Below, piece after piece: positions 56,903-64,000 of a DNA stretch of 64,000 nucleotides (position 1 is its first letter; every line of letters starts with the position of its first letter). The position numbers and the translations under genes are program-made. Source of the DNA: Alcanivorax hongdengensis A-11-3 (GTDB taxonomy: Bacteria; Pseudomonadota; Gammaproteobacteria; Pseudomonadales; Alcanivoracaceae); contig NZ_AMRJ01000012.1 of assembly GCF_000300995.1 (NCBI RefSeq), positions 42,680-106,679 of the forward strand, given 5' to 3'. The notes under the pieces are model-generated. The model was given only the letters and a program-made list of their open reading frames with translations, did not search any database and was not told the origin of the DNA.

Positions 56903-57214
56903 ATGAAAGCCTGGGTATTCACATTACTGACCATCATTGGCCTGCACGTGCTGGTGCTCGACACCCTGCACCACGGCCACGATCAGGGTGTGTCCGTGAC
57001 CCAGAGCGAGGCCGCCGGTGAGCTGGCCCAGGCCGACGTGCTCGATCAGGGCAGCGACCATTGCTGCCAGTGCCACGGTTTCCTGGCCATCGCCGCCACC
57101 CCGGCCAGCCAGTTGCCCGCCCCCGTCGCCCCCCAGGTGGCGGCACGGCCCCCCATGCCGGATTCCCCGGCGGACAATCCCTATCGCCCTCCCATCCTGA
57201 TTGCCCTTTCGTAA
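56903..57214 (+). CDS. Small His/Cys-containing exported protein upstream of metal RND pump
   Basis: A 103-residue protein: signal-like N-terminus (VFTLLTIIGLHVLVLDTL), then HHGHD and, farther on, DHCCQCHG, followed by a Pro/Ala-rich tail. The clustered His and Cys residues suggest metal binding. It opens the RND efflux operon and may bind or sense the metal before export. I recognise no named family. Confidence 0.7.
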   Translation: MKAWVFTLLTIIGLHVLVLDTLHHGHDQGVSVTQSEAAGELAQADVLDQGSDHCCQCHGFLAIAATPASQLPAPVAPQVAARPPMPDSPADNPYRPPILIALS

Positions 57215-57271
57215 ACCCTCGCCCGGCCTGCGCCGGCGCGTGATTTCCGACTGAACAATCAGGAGATTCCC

Positions 57272-58489
57272 ATGGAATCGAAAACCGTGGTGCGCACCAG
57301 CGCACTACTGGCCGTGCTGCTGTGCGCCCCCGGCGTGCAGGCCGCCGGTAATGAATGGGCCCGCTGGGTGCAGCGTCAGGTCAGCGCGTTGCCCGCCAGC
57401 GCCGCCATCAACGCCGCCCGCGATCAGGCCCGGGCACAAACCGAAGCGGCCAGCCAGCCGCTCTACAACCCGGCCCTCAATATCGGCTATGAAGACAGCG
57501 CCGATATTACCCGCACCGTGGGCCTCAGCCAGACGCTGGACTGGTCCGGCAAGGCCCGGGCCGCCCGTGACAGCGCCACCCTGCGCATGGATCTGGTGGA
57601 CAACCAGGCCGGCCAGGCCCGCGCCCGGCTGTTGGCCGACGCCCTCGACGCCCTGGTGCGCTTCGATGCTGCCGGCGCGCGGCTGGCCGCCGCCCGCCAG
57701 CAGGAACAGCAGCTCACCGACCTCACCGACCTGATCCGCCGCCGCGAGCAGGCCGGCGACCTGGGCCAGGTGGACGCCCAGCTGGCCTACCTGTCGCTGG
57801 CCCAGGCGCAACAAAAGCTGGCCGACGCGGAAGCGCAGTCCACCGCCGCCACCACTGCGTTGCAACAGGGGCTGGCGGTGGCCAGGCCGGCCCGGGCCTT
57901 GCCCGCCGTGGACCGCTGGCTGGCCGAGCCGGCCCCGGTGGATAGCCGCCTGCCGCACAGCTACGCGCTGCAACGGGCGGACCTGCGCCAGCAACTGGCC
58001 GAGCGCCAGGTCACCCTGGCCGACAAGGCCCGCAACAGCGATCCCTCCCTGGGTCTGCGCCTGGGCAAGGAGGGTGACGACCGGCTCTGGGGCGTGGACC
58101 TGAGTGTCCCGCTGAAGGTCTTCAACACCGGCAAGGCCGATTACCGCGCCGCCCTGGCCAGCCAGGACCAGCGCCAGGCCCAGCTGGCCAAAACCCGCAA
58201 TGATGCCCGCGCCGCCCTGCAGGGCGCCCGGCAGACCTACCTGCAACGCCGCCATCGCTGGCAGACCTGGCAGCGCCTTACCGGCGACAGCCTGGCCGGC
58301 AGCGACGACCTGCTGGAGCGGGTCTGGCGCCAGGGCGAGCTCACCACCCAGGACTATTTACAGGCCCTCAACCAGCGCCTGGAGACCCGCCTGTCCGGCA
58401 TTGCCCTGTGCGAAGCCATGCAGCAGGCCTGGCTGCAGTGGCTCTATCAAAGCGCCCAGCTCGACGACTGGCTCAATGACTTTCGCTAA
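57272..58489 (+). CDS. TolC-family outer-membrane channel of a metal efflux system
   Basis: A 405-residue outer-membrane efflux protein. A signal peptide ends near VQA, then come long coiled-coil helices with the two OEP repeats (ARDQARAQTEAASQPLYNPAL and later LADKARNSDPSLGLRLG). It is shorter than many TolC proteins, as CzcC/CusC-type channels with compact barrels are. AGGAG precedes the ATG. It is separated from the adaptor gene by a repeat-bearing spacer of 160 bp. Confidence 0.87.
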   Translation: MESKTVVRTSALLAVLLCAPGVQAAGNEWARWVQRQVSALPASAAINAARDQARAQTEAASQPLYNPALNIGYEDSADITRTVGLSQTLDWSGKARAARDSATLRMDLVDNQAGQARARLLADALDALVRFDAAGARLAAARQQEQQLTDLTDLIRRREQAGDLGQVDAQLAYLSLAQAQQKLADAEAQSTAATTALQQGLAVARPARALPAVDRWLAEPAPVDSRLPHSYALQRADLRQQLAERQVTLADKARNSDPSLGLRLGKEGDDRLWGVDLSVPLKVFNTGKADYRAALASQDQRQAQLAKTRNDARAALQGARQTYLQRRHRWQTWQRLTGDSLAGSDDLLERVWRQGELTTQDYLQALNQRLETRLSGIALCEAMQQAWLQWLYQSAQLDDWLNDFR

Positions 58490-58520
58490 CCCCATCCCGG
58501 CCTTCCCCTTGGAAATGGGA

Positions 58521-58611
58521 AGGGGCACGGCGCGACAGTCACGGTCCACCACCCTCGGTGAGAGAGGGGCACGGCGCGACAGTAATGGTCCTCCCCCTCA
58601 ACGAGGGGGAG
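58521..58611. repeat. Direct repeat and GC-rich palindrome between channel and adaptor genes
   Basis: AGGGGCACGGCGCGACAGT occurs at 58521-58539 and again at 58565-58583. The palindrome CTCCCCCTC-AAC-GAGGGGGAG spans 58591-58611. Similar G/C-run palindromes recur upstream of the pump gene. Confidence 0.75.
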
Positions 58612-58649
58612 ACAGAGGGGGTTCCCTCTCGAAAAAACGGAATCTATTT

Positions 58650-59840
58650 ATGAAAACGCAGACATTGTTCAAAACATCCCCACTGGCCCTGGCACTGCTT
58701 CTGGCCCTCAACACCCCGCTATGGGCCGAGCAAACCGAGAGCCATGATCACAACGAAAAAAGCACCCAGCAGCATGATGAGCACAACCATGAAGCGGGCG
58801 CTGAAGAAGAGCACGAAGGCGTCCACGACGAAGGTATCCTGAAACTCACCGCCGACCAGCGGCAGATGCTGCAACTGCAGGTCATCACCCTGGCCGCCGA
58901 ACAGGACGCCCGCCAGACCCTGCGCGTACCAGCGGAAATCACCAGCAACCAGTACCGTACCTGGGTCGTGCCGGTACGCATCGACTCCCAGGTGCGCGCC
59001 CGCAGCGCCACCCTGGGCCAGCACCTCAAACAGGGCGAGCCCATCGCCACCCTGTTCAGCCCGCAGATGGCGCAGCTGCAGAGCGACCTGCAGGTGGCCG
59101 CGGACCAGTGGCGCCGGGTCAAAAGCCTGGGCCGGCGCACCGTCGGTAACCAGCGCTTCCTGGATGCCCAGGGCCAGTACCAGTCCCTGCGTGCCCGCGC
59201 CCGGGGCTACGGCCTGGATGACGCGGCCCTGGCCGCCATCGAAGCCGGCAACAGTGAGCAGGGCGTCTACACCCTCACCGCCCCGGACGACGGCCTGGTG
59301 CTGGAAGATGCCTTCCAGCAGGGCCAATGGCTCAAGGCCGGCAGCCCGCTGGTGACCCTGGTGGACGAATCGCAACTGTGGGCGGAAGCCGCCCTGCCGC
59401 CACAGCCCGGTTTGCAGGTGCCCATCGGCACTCGGGCCAGTGTGATCATTGGCGGCACCACCGTGGCCGGCGAGGTGATCCAGGCGGGCCACCGGCTCAA
59501 CCCGGTCACCCGTACCCTGGCCGTGCGCGTGGCGGTGCCCAATGATCACCACCGGCTGCACCCGGGCATGTTTGCCGACGTGGCCCTGTCCCTGCCGGCG
59601 CCCGACGGCGCGCTCACCGTGCCGGAAGAGGCACTCACCCGTGGCCCGGATGGCGACTGGCAAGTGTTCGTGGAAAAAGAGCCCGGCCATTACCAGCCGG
59701 TGGAAGTGGAACTCAATGGCCAGCTGGAAAACCGCCGCATCGTCAGTGGCCTGGACGCCGGCACCCGGGTGGTTACCCGCGGCGCCTTCTTCCTGGCCAG
59801 CGAAATGGCCAAGTCCGGTTTTGAAATCCACAACCACTAA
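58650..59840 (+). CDS. Metal RND membrane-fusion protein (CusB/CzcB type)
   Basis: A 396-residue periplasmic adaptor. Signal peptide (LALALLLALNTPLWA), then an exceptionally His/Glu-rich linker with HDHNE and HDEHNHEAGAEEEH in the first 60 residues, which fits metal capture. The HlyD-like core follows with the lipoyl motif (SQVRARSATLGQHLKQGEPIATLFSP) and beta-barrel segments. It links the pump to the channel. ATG at 58650. Confidence 0.9.
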   Translation: MKTQTLFKTSPLALALLLALNTPLWAEQTESHDHNEKSTQQHDEHNHEAGAEEEHEGVHDEGILKLTADQRQMLQLQVITLAAEQDARQTLRVPAEITSNQYRTWVVPVRIDSQVRARSATLGQHLKQGEPIATLFSPQMAQLQSDLQVAADQWRRVKSLGRRTVGNQRFLDAQGQYQSLRARARGYGLDDAALAAIEAGNSEQGVYTLTAPDDGLVLEDAFQQGQWLKAGSPLVTLVDESQLWAEAALPPQPGLQVPIGTRASVIIGGTTVAGEVIQAGHRLNPVTRTLAVRVAVPNDHHRLHPGMFADVALSLPAPDGALTVPEEALTRGPDGDWQVFVEKEPGHYQPVEVELNGQLENRRIVSGLDAGTRVVTRGAFFLASEMAKSGFEIHNH

Positions 59841-59878
59841 TCGAATTCGCCGGTGTTTCGGCTTCTGCGAGTGTGTTC

Positions 59879-59917
59879 TCCCCTCTCCCTCAAGGGAGAG
59901 GGGACCTGTCAGACAGG
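59879..59917. repeat. Long GC palindrome pair upstream of the RND pump gene
   Basis: TCCCCTCTCCCT-CA-AGGGAGAGGGGA (59879-59904) is a perfect palindrome of 12-bp arms. It is followed by CCTGTC-A-GACAGG. Both form mRNA hairpins in the 114-bp gap between the adaptor and pump genes and resemble dispersed extragenic palindromes of proteobacteria. Confidence 0.8.
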
Positions 59918-59954
59918 CTTGCAGAAAAAACATCGTCGGGTCCAGGAGACCACC

Positions 59955-62900
59955 ATGTTCAACAAACTGATCGATTGGACGGTGAACAACCGTCTGATTG
60001 TGCTCATCCTGTTGGTCATCACCATCGGCGTGATCGGCTGGCAATTGCCCAACCTGAAACTGGATGCCTTCCCGGACGTGACCAACGTCCAGGTGCAGGT
60101 CAACACCGAAGCGGAAGGGCTGGCCGCCGAAGAGGTGGAGCAGCTGATCACCTACCCCATCGAGGCGGTGATGTACGCGCTGCCCCAGGTGGCGGAGGTG
60201 CGCTCCATCTCCAAGACCGGCCTGTCCATCGTCACCGTGGTGTTCGAGGACGGCACCGATATCTACTTCGCCCGCCAGCTGGTGTTCGAGCGCCTGCAGG
60301 CGGCCCGCGAGGATATCCCCGAGGGTGTCGGCACCCCGGAAATGGGCCCCAACACCTCCGGGCTGGGGCAGGTCTACCAATACCTGCTCACCGCCAAGCC
60401 CGGCTCCGGTATCGATGCCATGCAACTGCGCAGCCTCAACGACTGGGTGGTGAAGCTGCTGCTCATGCCGGTGGGTGGCGTCACCGATGTGCTCAGCTTC
60501 GGTGGCGAAGTGCGCCAGTACCAGGTCAACGTCAATCCCACCCGCCTGCTGGCCTACGACCTGACCCTGCAACAGGTGATGGATGCCATCGCCGCCAACA
60601 ACCGCAACGCCGGCGGCTGGTATCTGGATCGTGGCGCCGAGCAACAGGTGATTCGCGGCATGGGCTGGGTCGGCCACGGCGAGCAGGGCCTGCAGGACAT
60701 CGCTGCCATCCCCCTCAAGGAGGTGGACGGCACCCAGGTGCGTGTCAGTGATGTGGCCCGGGTCGCGTTCGGCGGCGAGATCCGCCAGGGCGCCCTCACC
60801 ATGACCCGCCGCGATGCCAACGGCGACCCGCAAGCGCTGGGCGAAGTGGTGGCCGGCATCGTGCTCAAGCGCATGGGCGCCAACACCAAGGCCACCATCG
60901 ACGGCATCAAGGCCCGCGAAGCGCGCATCCAGCAGGCCCTGCCCGACGGCGTGGAATTCCAGGTGTTCTACGACCAGGCGGACCTGGTGAAAAAGGCCGT
61001 CAGCACCGTGGTCACCGCCCTGTTGCTGGCCTTCCTGTTTATCGTCATCGTGCTGGCCCTGTTCCTGATGAATATCCGCGCCACCGTGCTGGTGCTGTTG
61101 TCCATTCCCCTGTCCATTGGTCTGGCGTTGCTGGTCATGGCCAGCTTCGACATGTCCGCCAACCTCATGTCCCTGGGCGGTCTGGCCGTGGCCATCGGCA
61201 TGCTGGTGGATGGCTCGGTGGTGATGGTGGAAAACATCTTCAAACACCTGAGCCGGGTGGAAGGCGGCCACGATGCCAAAGGCGGCATCGTACTGCGCGT
61301 CAAGGATGCCGCCCAGGAAGTGGCGCGGCCGGTGTTCTTCGCCGCCGGCATCATCCTGGTGGTATTCATGCCCCTGTTCGCCTTCGAAGGGGTGGAGGCG
61401 AAAATGTTCGTGCCCATGGCCATCAGCATCATGCTGGCCATGGCCGCCGCCGTGATGGTGGCGCTGATCGTGGTGCCGGCGCTGGCCACCTTCCTGTTCC
61501 GCCACGGCGTGGAAGAAAAGCCCAACAAACTCATGCAGTGGCTGGAGGCGCGCTACCGCTCCGTGCTGGCCAACGCCATGAAGGCGCGCAAGGTCGTCAT
61601 CGGCGGCGCCCTGGGCCTGCTGGCCCTGGCTCTGGCCACCACCCCCTTTATTGGCACCGAGTTCGTGCCGGTGCTGGAAGAGGGCACCCTGGACCTGCGT
61701 GTCACCCTGGCGCCATCCTCCAGCCTCGACACCGCTCAGCAGGTCGGCCAGAAACTGGAAAAGGAAATCATGACCTTCCCGGAGGTGACCTACGCGCTCA
61801 GCCGGGTAGGCCGCGCCGAAATCGGCGGTGACCCGGAGCCGGTCAGCAACGTGGAAATCTACATCGGCCTGAAACCGGTGAGCGAATGGCAAAGCGCCGG
61901 CAACCGCCTGGAGCTACAGGAAAAGATCGAGCAGAAACTGCAAAAGCATCCCGGCCTGCTGCTCAACTTTTCCCAGCCCATCGCCATGCGCGTGGACGAA
62001 CTGCTCTCCGGCGTCAAAGCGCAACTGGCCATCAAACTGTTCGGCCCGGACCTGAAAGTGCTACAGCAAAAAGGCGAAGCCATCACCCAGGCGGTGAAAG
62101 CCGTCAACGGCGCCACCGACGTGCAACTGGAACAGATCGCCGGCGAAGCCCAGCTGGTAGTCACACCAGACCGCAACGCCCTCAGCCGCTATGGCCTGAG
62201 CGTCAATCAGGTCATGGATCTGGTCAGCAACGGCCTGGGCGGCGGCAGTGCCGGGCAGGTGATCAACGGCAACGAACGCTACGACATCTATGTGCGGCTG
62301 GAACGCAACGCCCGCCAGGACGCCGAAGCCATCCGCAACCTGCGCCTCAAGGCCGCCGACGGCGCCTGGGTGCGGCTCATGGATGTGGCAGACGTGAGCC
62401 TGGTCTCCGGCCCCCCGCAGATCAGCCGCGACGACGTGCAACGCCGGGTGGTCATCCAGGCCAACGTGGCCGGGCGCGACATGGGCTCCGTGGTCGCCGA
62501 CATCCAGCAGGCCATCGATAAAAACGTGGACCTGCCCGCCGGCTACAGCGTCGACATCGGCGGCCAGTACGAAAACCAGCAGCGCGCCCAGCAACGCCTG
62601 GCCATGGTGGTCCCCGTGGCTGTCGGCCTGATCGCCCTGCTGCTCTACTTCGCCTTCGGCTCCGTGGCCCAGGCCGCGCTGATCTTGGTCAACGTCCCTC
62701 TGGCGCTCATCGGCGGCATCCTCGCCCTGGCCCTCAGTGGCCAGTACCTGTCCGTACCCAGCTCCGTGGGCTTTATCACCCTGTTCGGCGTGGCGGTGCT
62801 CAATGGGGTGGTGATGGTGGAAGCCATCAATCATCGCCTGCGCGATGGCGAGGCCCTGGACACCGCCATCTTCGAAGGCGCCGTCTCACGGTTGCGTCCG

Positions 62901-63098
62901 GTATTGATGACCGCACTCACCTCCATGCTGGGGCTGATTCCCATGTTGCTGGCTACTGGTGTTGGTAGTGAGGTGCAGCGACCGTTGGCGGTGGTGATTG
63001 TGGGTGGCTTGGTGTCGGCAACGGCGCTGACGTTGTTGGTGTTGCCGAGTCTTTATGGGGTGTTTTCGAAGCGCAAAGTGGAGGAGTTAACGCGGTGA
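59955..63098 (+). CDS. Heavy-metal efflux RND pump (CzcA/CusA family)
   Basis: A 1047-residue inner-membrane pump of the HME-RND family with about 12 helices and two large periplasmic loops. The helix-4 motif reads AIGMLVDGSVVMVEN, with the proton-relay Asp and Glu but not the CzcA-like DFG or the CusA-like AIGAMVDA arrangement, so the metal cannot be assigned from this alone. It exports metal through the adaptor and channel encoded upstream. AGGAG precedes the ATG at 59955. Confidence 0.93.
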   Translation: MFNKLIDWTVNNRLIVLILLVITIGVIGWQLPNLKLDAFPDVTNVQVQVNTEAEGLAAEEVEQLITYPIEAVMYALPQVAEVRSISKTGLSIVTVVFEDGTDIYFARQLVFERLQAAREDIPEGVGTPEMGPNTSGLGQVYQYLLTAKPGSGIDAMQLRSLNDWVVKLLLMPVGGVTDVLSFGGEVRQYQVNVNPTRLLAYDLTLQQVMDAIAANNRNAGGWYLDRGAEQQVIRGMGWVGHGEQGLQDIAAIPLKEVDGTQVRVSDVARVAFGGEIRQGALTMTRRDANGDPQALGEVVAGIVLKRMGANTKATIDGIKAREARIQQALPDGVEFQVFYDQADLVKKAVSTVVTALLLAFLFIVIVLALFLMNIRATVLVLLSIPLSIGLALLVMASFDMSANLMSLGGLAVAIGMLVDGSVVMVENIFKHLSRVEGGHDAKGGIVLRVKDAAQEVARPVFFAAGIILVVFMPLFAFEGVEAKMFVPMAISIMLAMAAAVMVALIVVPALATFLFRHGVEEKPNKLMQWLEARYRSVLANAMKARKVVIGGALGLLALALATTPFIGTEFVPVLEEGTLDLRVTLAPSSSLDTAQQVGQKLEKEIMTFPEVTYALSRVGRAEIGGDPEPVSNVEIYIGLKPVSEWQSAGNRLELQEKIEQKLQKHPGLLLNFSQPIAMRVDELLSGVKAQLAIKLFGPDLKVLQQKGEAITQAVKAVNGATDVQLEQIAGEAQLVVTPDRNALSRYGLSVNQVMDLVSNGLGGGSAGQVINGNERYDIYVRLERNARQDAEAIRNLRLKAADGAWVRLMDVADVSLVSGPPQISRDDVQRRVVIQANVAGRDMGSVVADIQQAIDKNVDLPAGYSVDIGGQYENQQRAQQRLAMVVPVAVGLIALLLYFAFGSVAQAALILVNVPLALIGGILALALSGQYLSVPSSVGFITLFGVAVLNGVVMVEAINHRLRDGEALDTAIFEGAVSRLRPVLMTALTSMLGLIPMLLATGVGSEVQRPLAVVIVGGLVSATALTLLVLPSLYGVFSKRKVEELTR

Positions 63099-63151
63099 GG
63101 CGGGCAATTTGACCCGTTATGGAGACTATTTAATAATCAAGTCACAACTCA

Positions 63152-63219
63152 CCCCTCGCAGACATTGTTTAAGTTGGTGTTTGCGAGGGGCGGAAAGCCG
63201 CCGGTTTGGCGGCTTTTTT
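63152..63219 (+). terminator. Stem-loop and Rho-independent terminator after the RND operon
   Basis: CCCCTCGCA...TGCGAGGGG (63152-63190) is followed by AAAGCCGCC-GGTTT-GGCGGC with T6 (63194-63219). The second is a clear intrinsic terminator. Confidence 0.9.
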
Positions 63220-63273
63220 GTTGGAGCCGATTAGGTTGGCAAAGGGGCAGATTTTTTTAAAGGAGAATAGGCC

Positions 63274-64000
63274 GTGGTCGAGAGTAAGAGAGTTGGAAAG
63301 GAGATTTTTAATTCTGGCCCACTTCATGATCAGGCGGTTTTTAGGTGGTCAATACTTATTTTGACTTTCGTTATACTATTCGTGTGGTTATTTTCCTTGT
63401 CAGATAAAAGCTTTGATTTTTCTGCCTTGGGAATGAGACGGTTTCTAGGCCTGTCAAAAGATTTGGTGCCATTTGTTGCGTTGTCTGTAGCTGTAATTGC
63501 GCTTTTGGCTAGGATGCATGCCACAGTGCAAGCACATGAAAGGATGGTCATGGATAAGGAGGTAAATGCCTATAATGGGTATTTGGCTCACAGAAAGTAT
63601 ATCTCTGAAGCGCTAGAGGATTTTGAACATATTATTTTTGATAAAAATACGATTGACAAATCAATGTTCTATAGAAAGGTTTTTCCGGGAAACGGTCCGC
63701 GTTACTTTAGTCCTTTTTGTAGAGAGGGCAATGTTCTAGAAGAAGTAGGGAGGAGGGCTTTCTTTTCATTGAAAATGGATTTGCATGAAGAGGAGGAATC
63801 AGGGTTAGATGAGTGGGACTTTAGGCCAAATAATATGGTGGTATTTATGTCGACCTTTTTAAGATATGTTGGGGTCGAACCTTCCATGCATTTGAGGGAG
63901 ATTGTTGGGAAAATAGTAGATCTTGATATGGAGTGGGATGATGATTCATTATCTGGTTTTATCAATTACCTTGCATCCTTCAGGAAGCTCATAGGGAGGG
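63274..64000 (+). CDS. AT-rich gene for a two-TM protein, 3' end beyond the window
   Basis: The frame starts at GTG 63274, with AAAGGAG eight bases before it, and stays open for all 242 visible codons. Two membrane segments (about 25-43, ILILTFVILFVWLF; about 65-81, LVPFVALSVAVIALLA) are followed by a cytoplasmic, charged and aromatic region (HRKYISEALEDFEHIIF, YRKVFPGNGPRYFSPF). Codon use is strongly AT-biased against the GC-rich window, a sign of recent transfer. The layout resembles small two-TM effectors of defence systems such as retrons, but I cannot place it in a family. Confidence 0.65.
   Translation, partial: MVESKRVGKEIFNSGPLHDQAVFRWSILILTFVILFVWLFSLSDKSFDFSALGMRRFLGLSKDLVPFVALSVAVIALLARMHATVQAHERMVMDKEVNAYNGYLAHRKYISEALEDFEHIIFDKNTIDKSMFYRKVFPGNGPRYFSPFCREGNVLEEVGRRAFFSLKMDLHEEEESGLDEWDFRPNNMVVFMSTFLRYVGVEPSMHLREIVGKIVDLDMEWDDDSLSGFINYLASFRKLIGR

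Noticed and set aside
58719..61892. A very long open frame of over 1000 codons on the minus strand, opposite the adaptor and pump genes, rich in His, Gln and Gly.
   Set aside because: It is antisense to two clearly conserved genes and reflects the lack of stops in GC-rich codons. It has no start signal and no recognisable domain.

Overview
The window is a chromosomal segment of a high-GC gammaproteobacterium. Its gene order follows a backbone that I know from Pseudomonas and Alcanivorax-like marine bacteria: slmA-argB-algC-dut-coaBC-radC-rpmB-rpmG, then hemW/rdgB/metW/metX, trmB-thiG-thiS, rpoH-ftsX-ftsE-ftsY and M16 peptidases-rsmD. An Alcanivoracaceae member is my best guess. That is inferred from gene order and gene style, not from a search. 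I found no rRNA, tRNA or CRISPR array.

Layout. 1-7.5 kb: housekeeping genes (slmA 5' part, argB, algC, dut, coaBC, radC), a RAYT transposase flanked by two pairs of REP hairpins, then rpmB-rpmG. 7.5-19.8 kb: a complete-looking Tad/Flp pilus operon (flp, tadE-like, cpaB, secretin, tadZ, tadA, tadB, tadC, tadD, DUF3613-like, tadG-like) that runs without a gap into two tandem PAP2/Aur1-like membrane enzymes and ends at a strong terminator. A perfect CRP/Vfr-type palindrome and a terminator-like hairpin precede flp. No prepilin peptidase gene is present. 19.8-34.6 kb: fatty acid desaturase, a lone hydantoinase/oxoprolinase A protein, mutM, a low-GC Ig-like lipoprotein, a TetR regulator with a homopolymer frameshift, hemW, a DUF188 protein, rdgB, metW-metX, an MFS permease and two small outer-membrane proteins.

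35-41.8 kb: trmB, thiG, thiS, a DUF423 protein, rpoH with a perfect CIRCE operator upstream, and ftsX-ftsE-ftsY. A run of four hairpins ending in a T-tract between trmB and thiG may be a small RNA. 41.9-47 kb: an EmrAB/outer-membrane-factor efflux operon diverging from its TetR regulator; it sits between ftsY and the M16 peptidase genes, which adjoin in Pseudomonas. 47-52 kb: two M16 peptidase genes and rsmD. rsmD abuts an ABC ATPase that lacks its N-terminal two-thirds but is followed by an intact permease gene.

52-63.1 kb: a cupredoxin-like protein diverging from a frameshifted GluR0-type receptor channel; a response regulator-histidine kinase-Cys-rich protein operon; a thioesterase; and a heavy-metal RND efflux cluster (small His/Cys-rich protein, TolC-like, membrane-fusion, HME-RND pump). 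From 63.2 kb to the right edge a visibly AT-rich gene begins. It encodes a two-TM protein unlike its surroundings and looks like the start of an accessory island, possibly a defence system such as a retron effector, though this is a hypothesis only.
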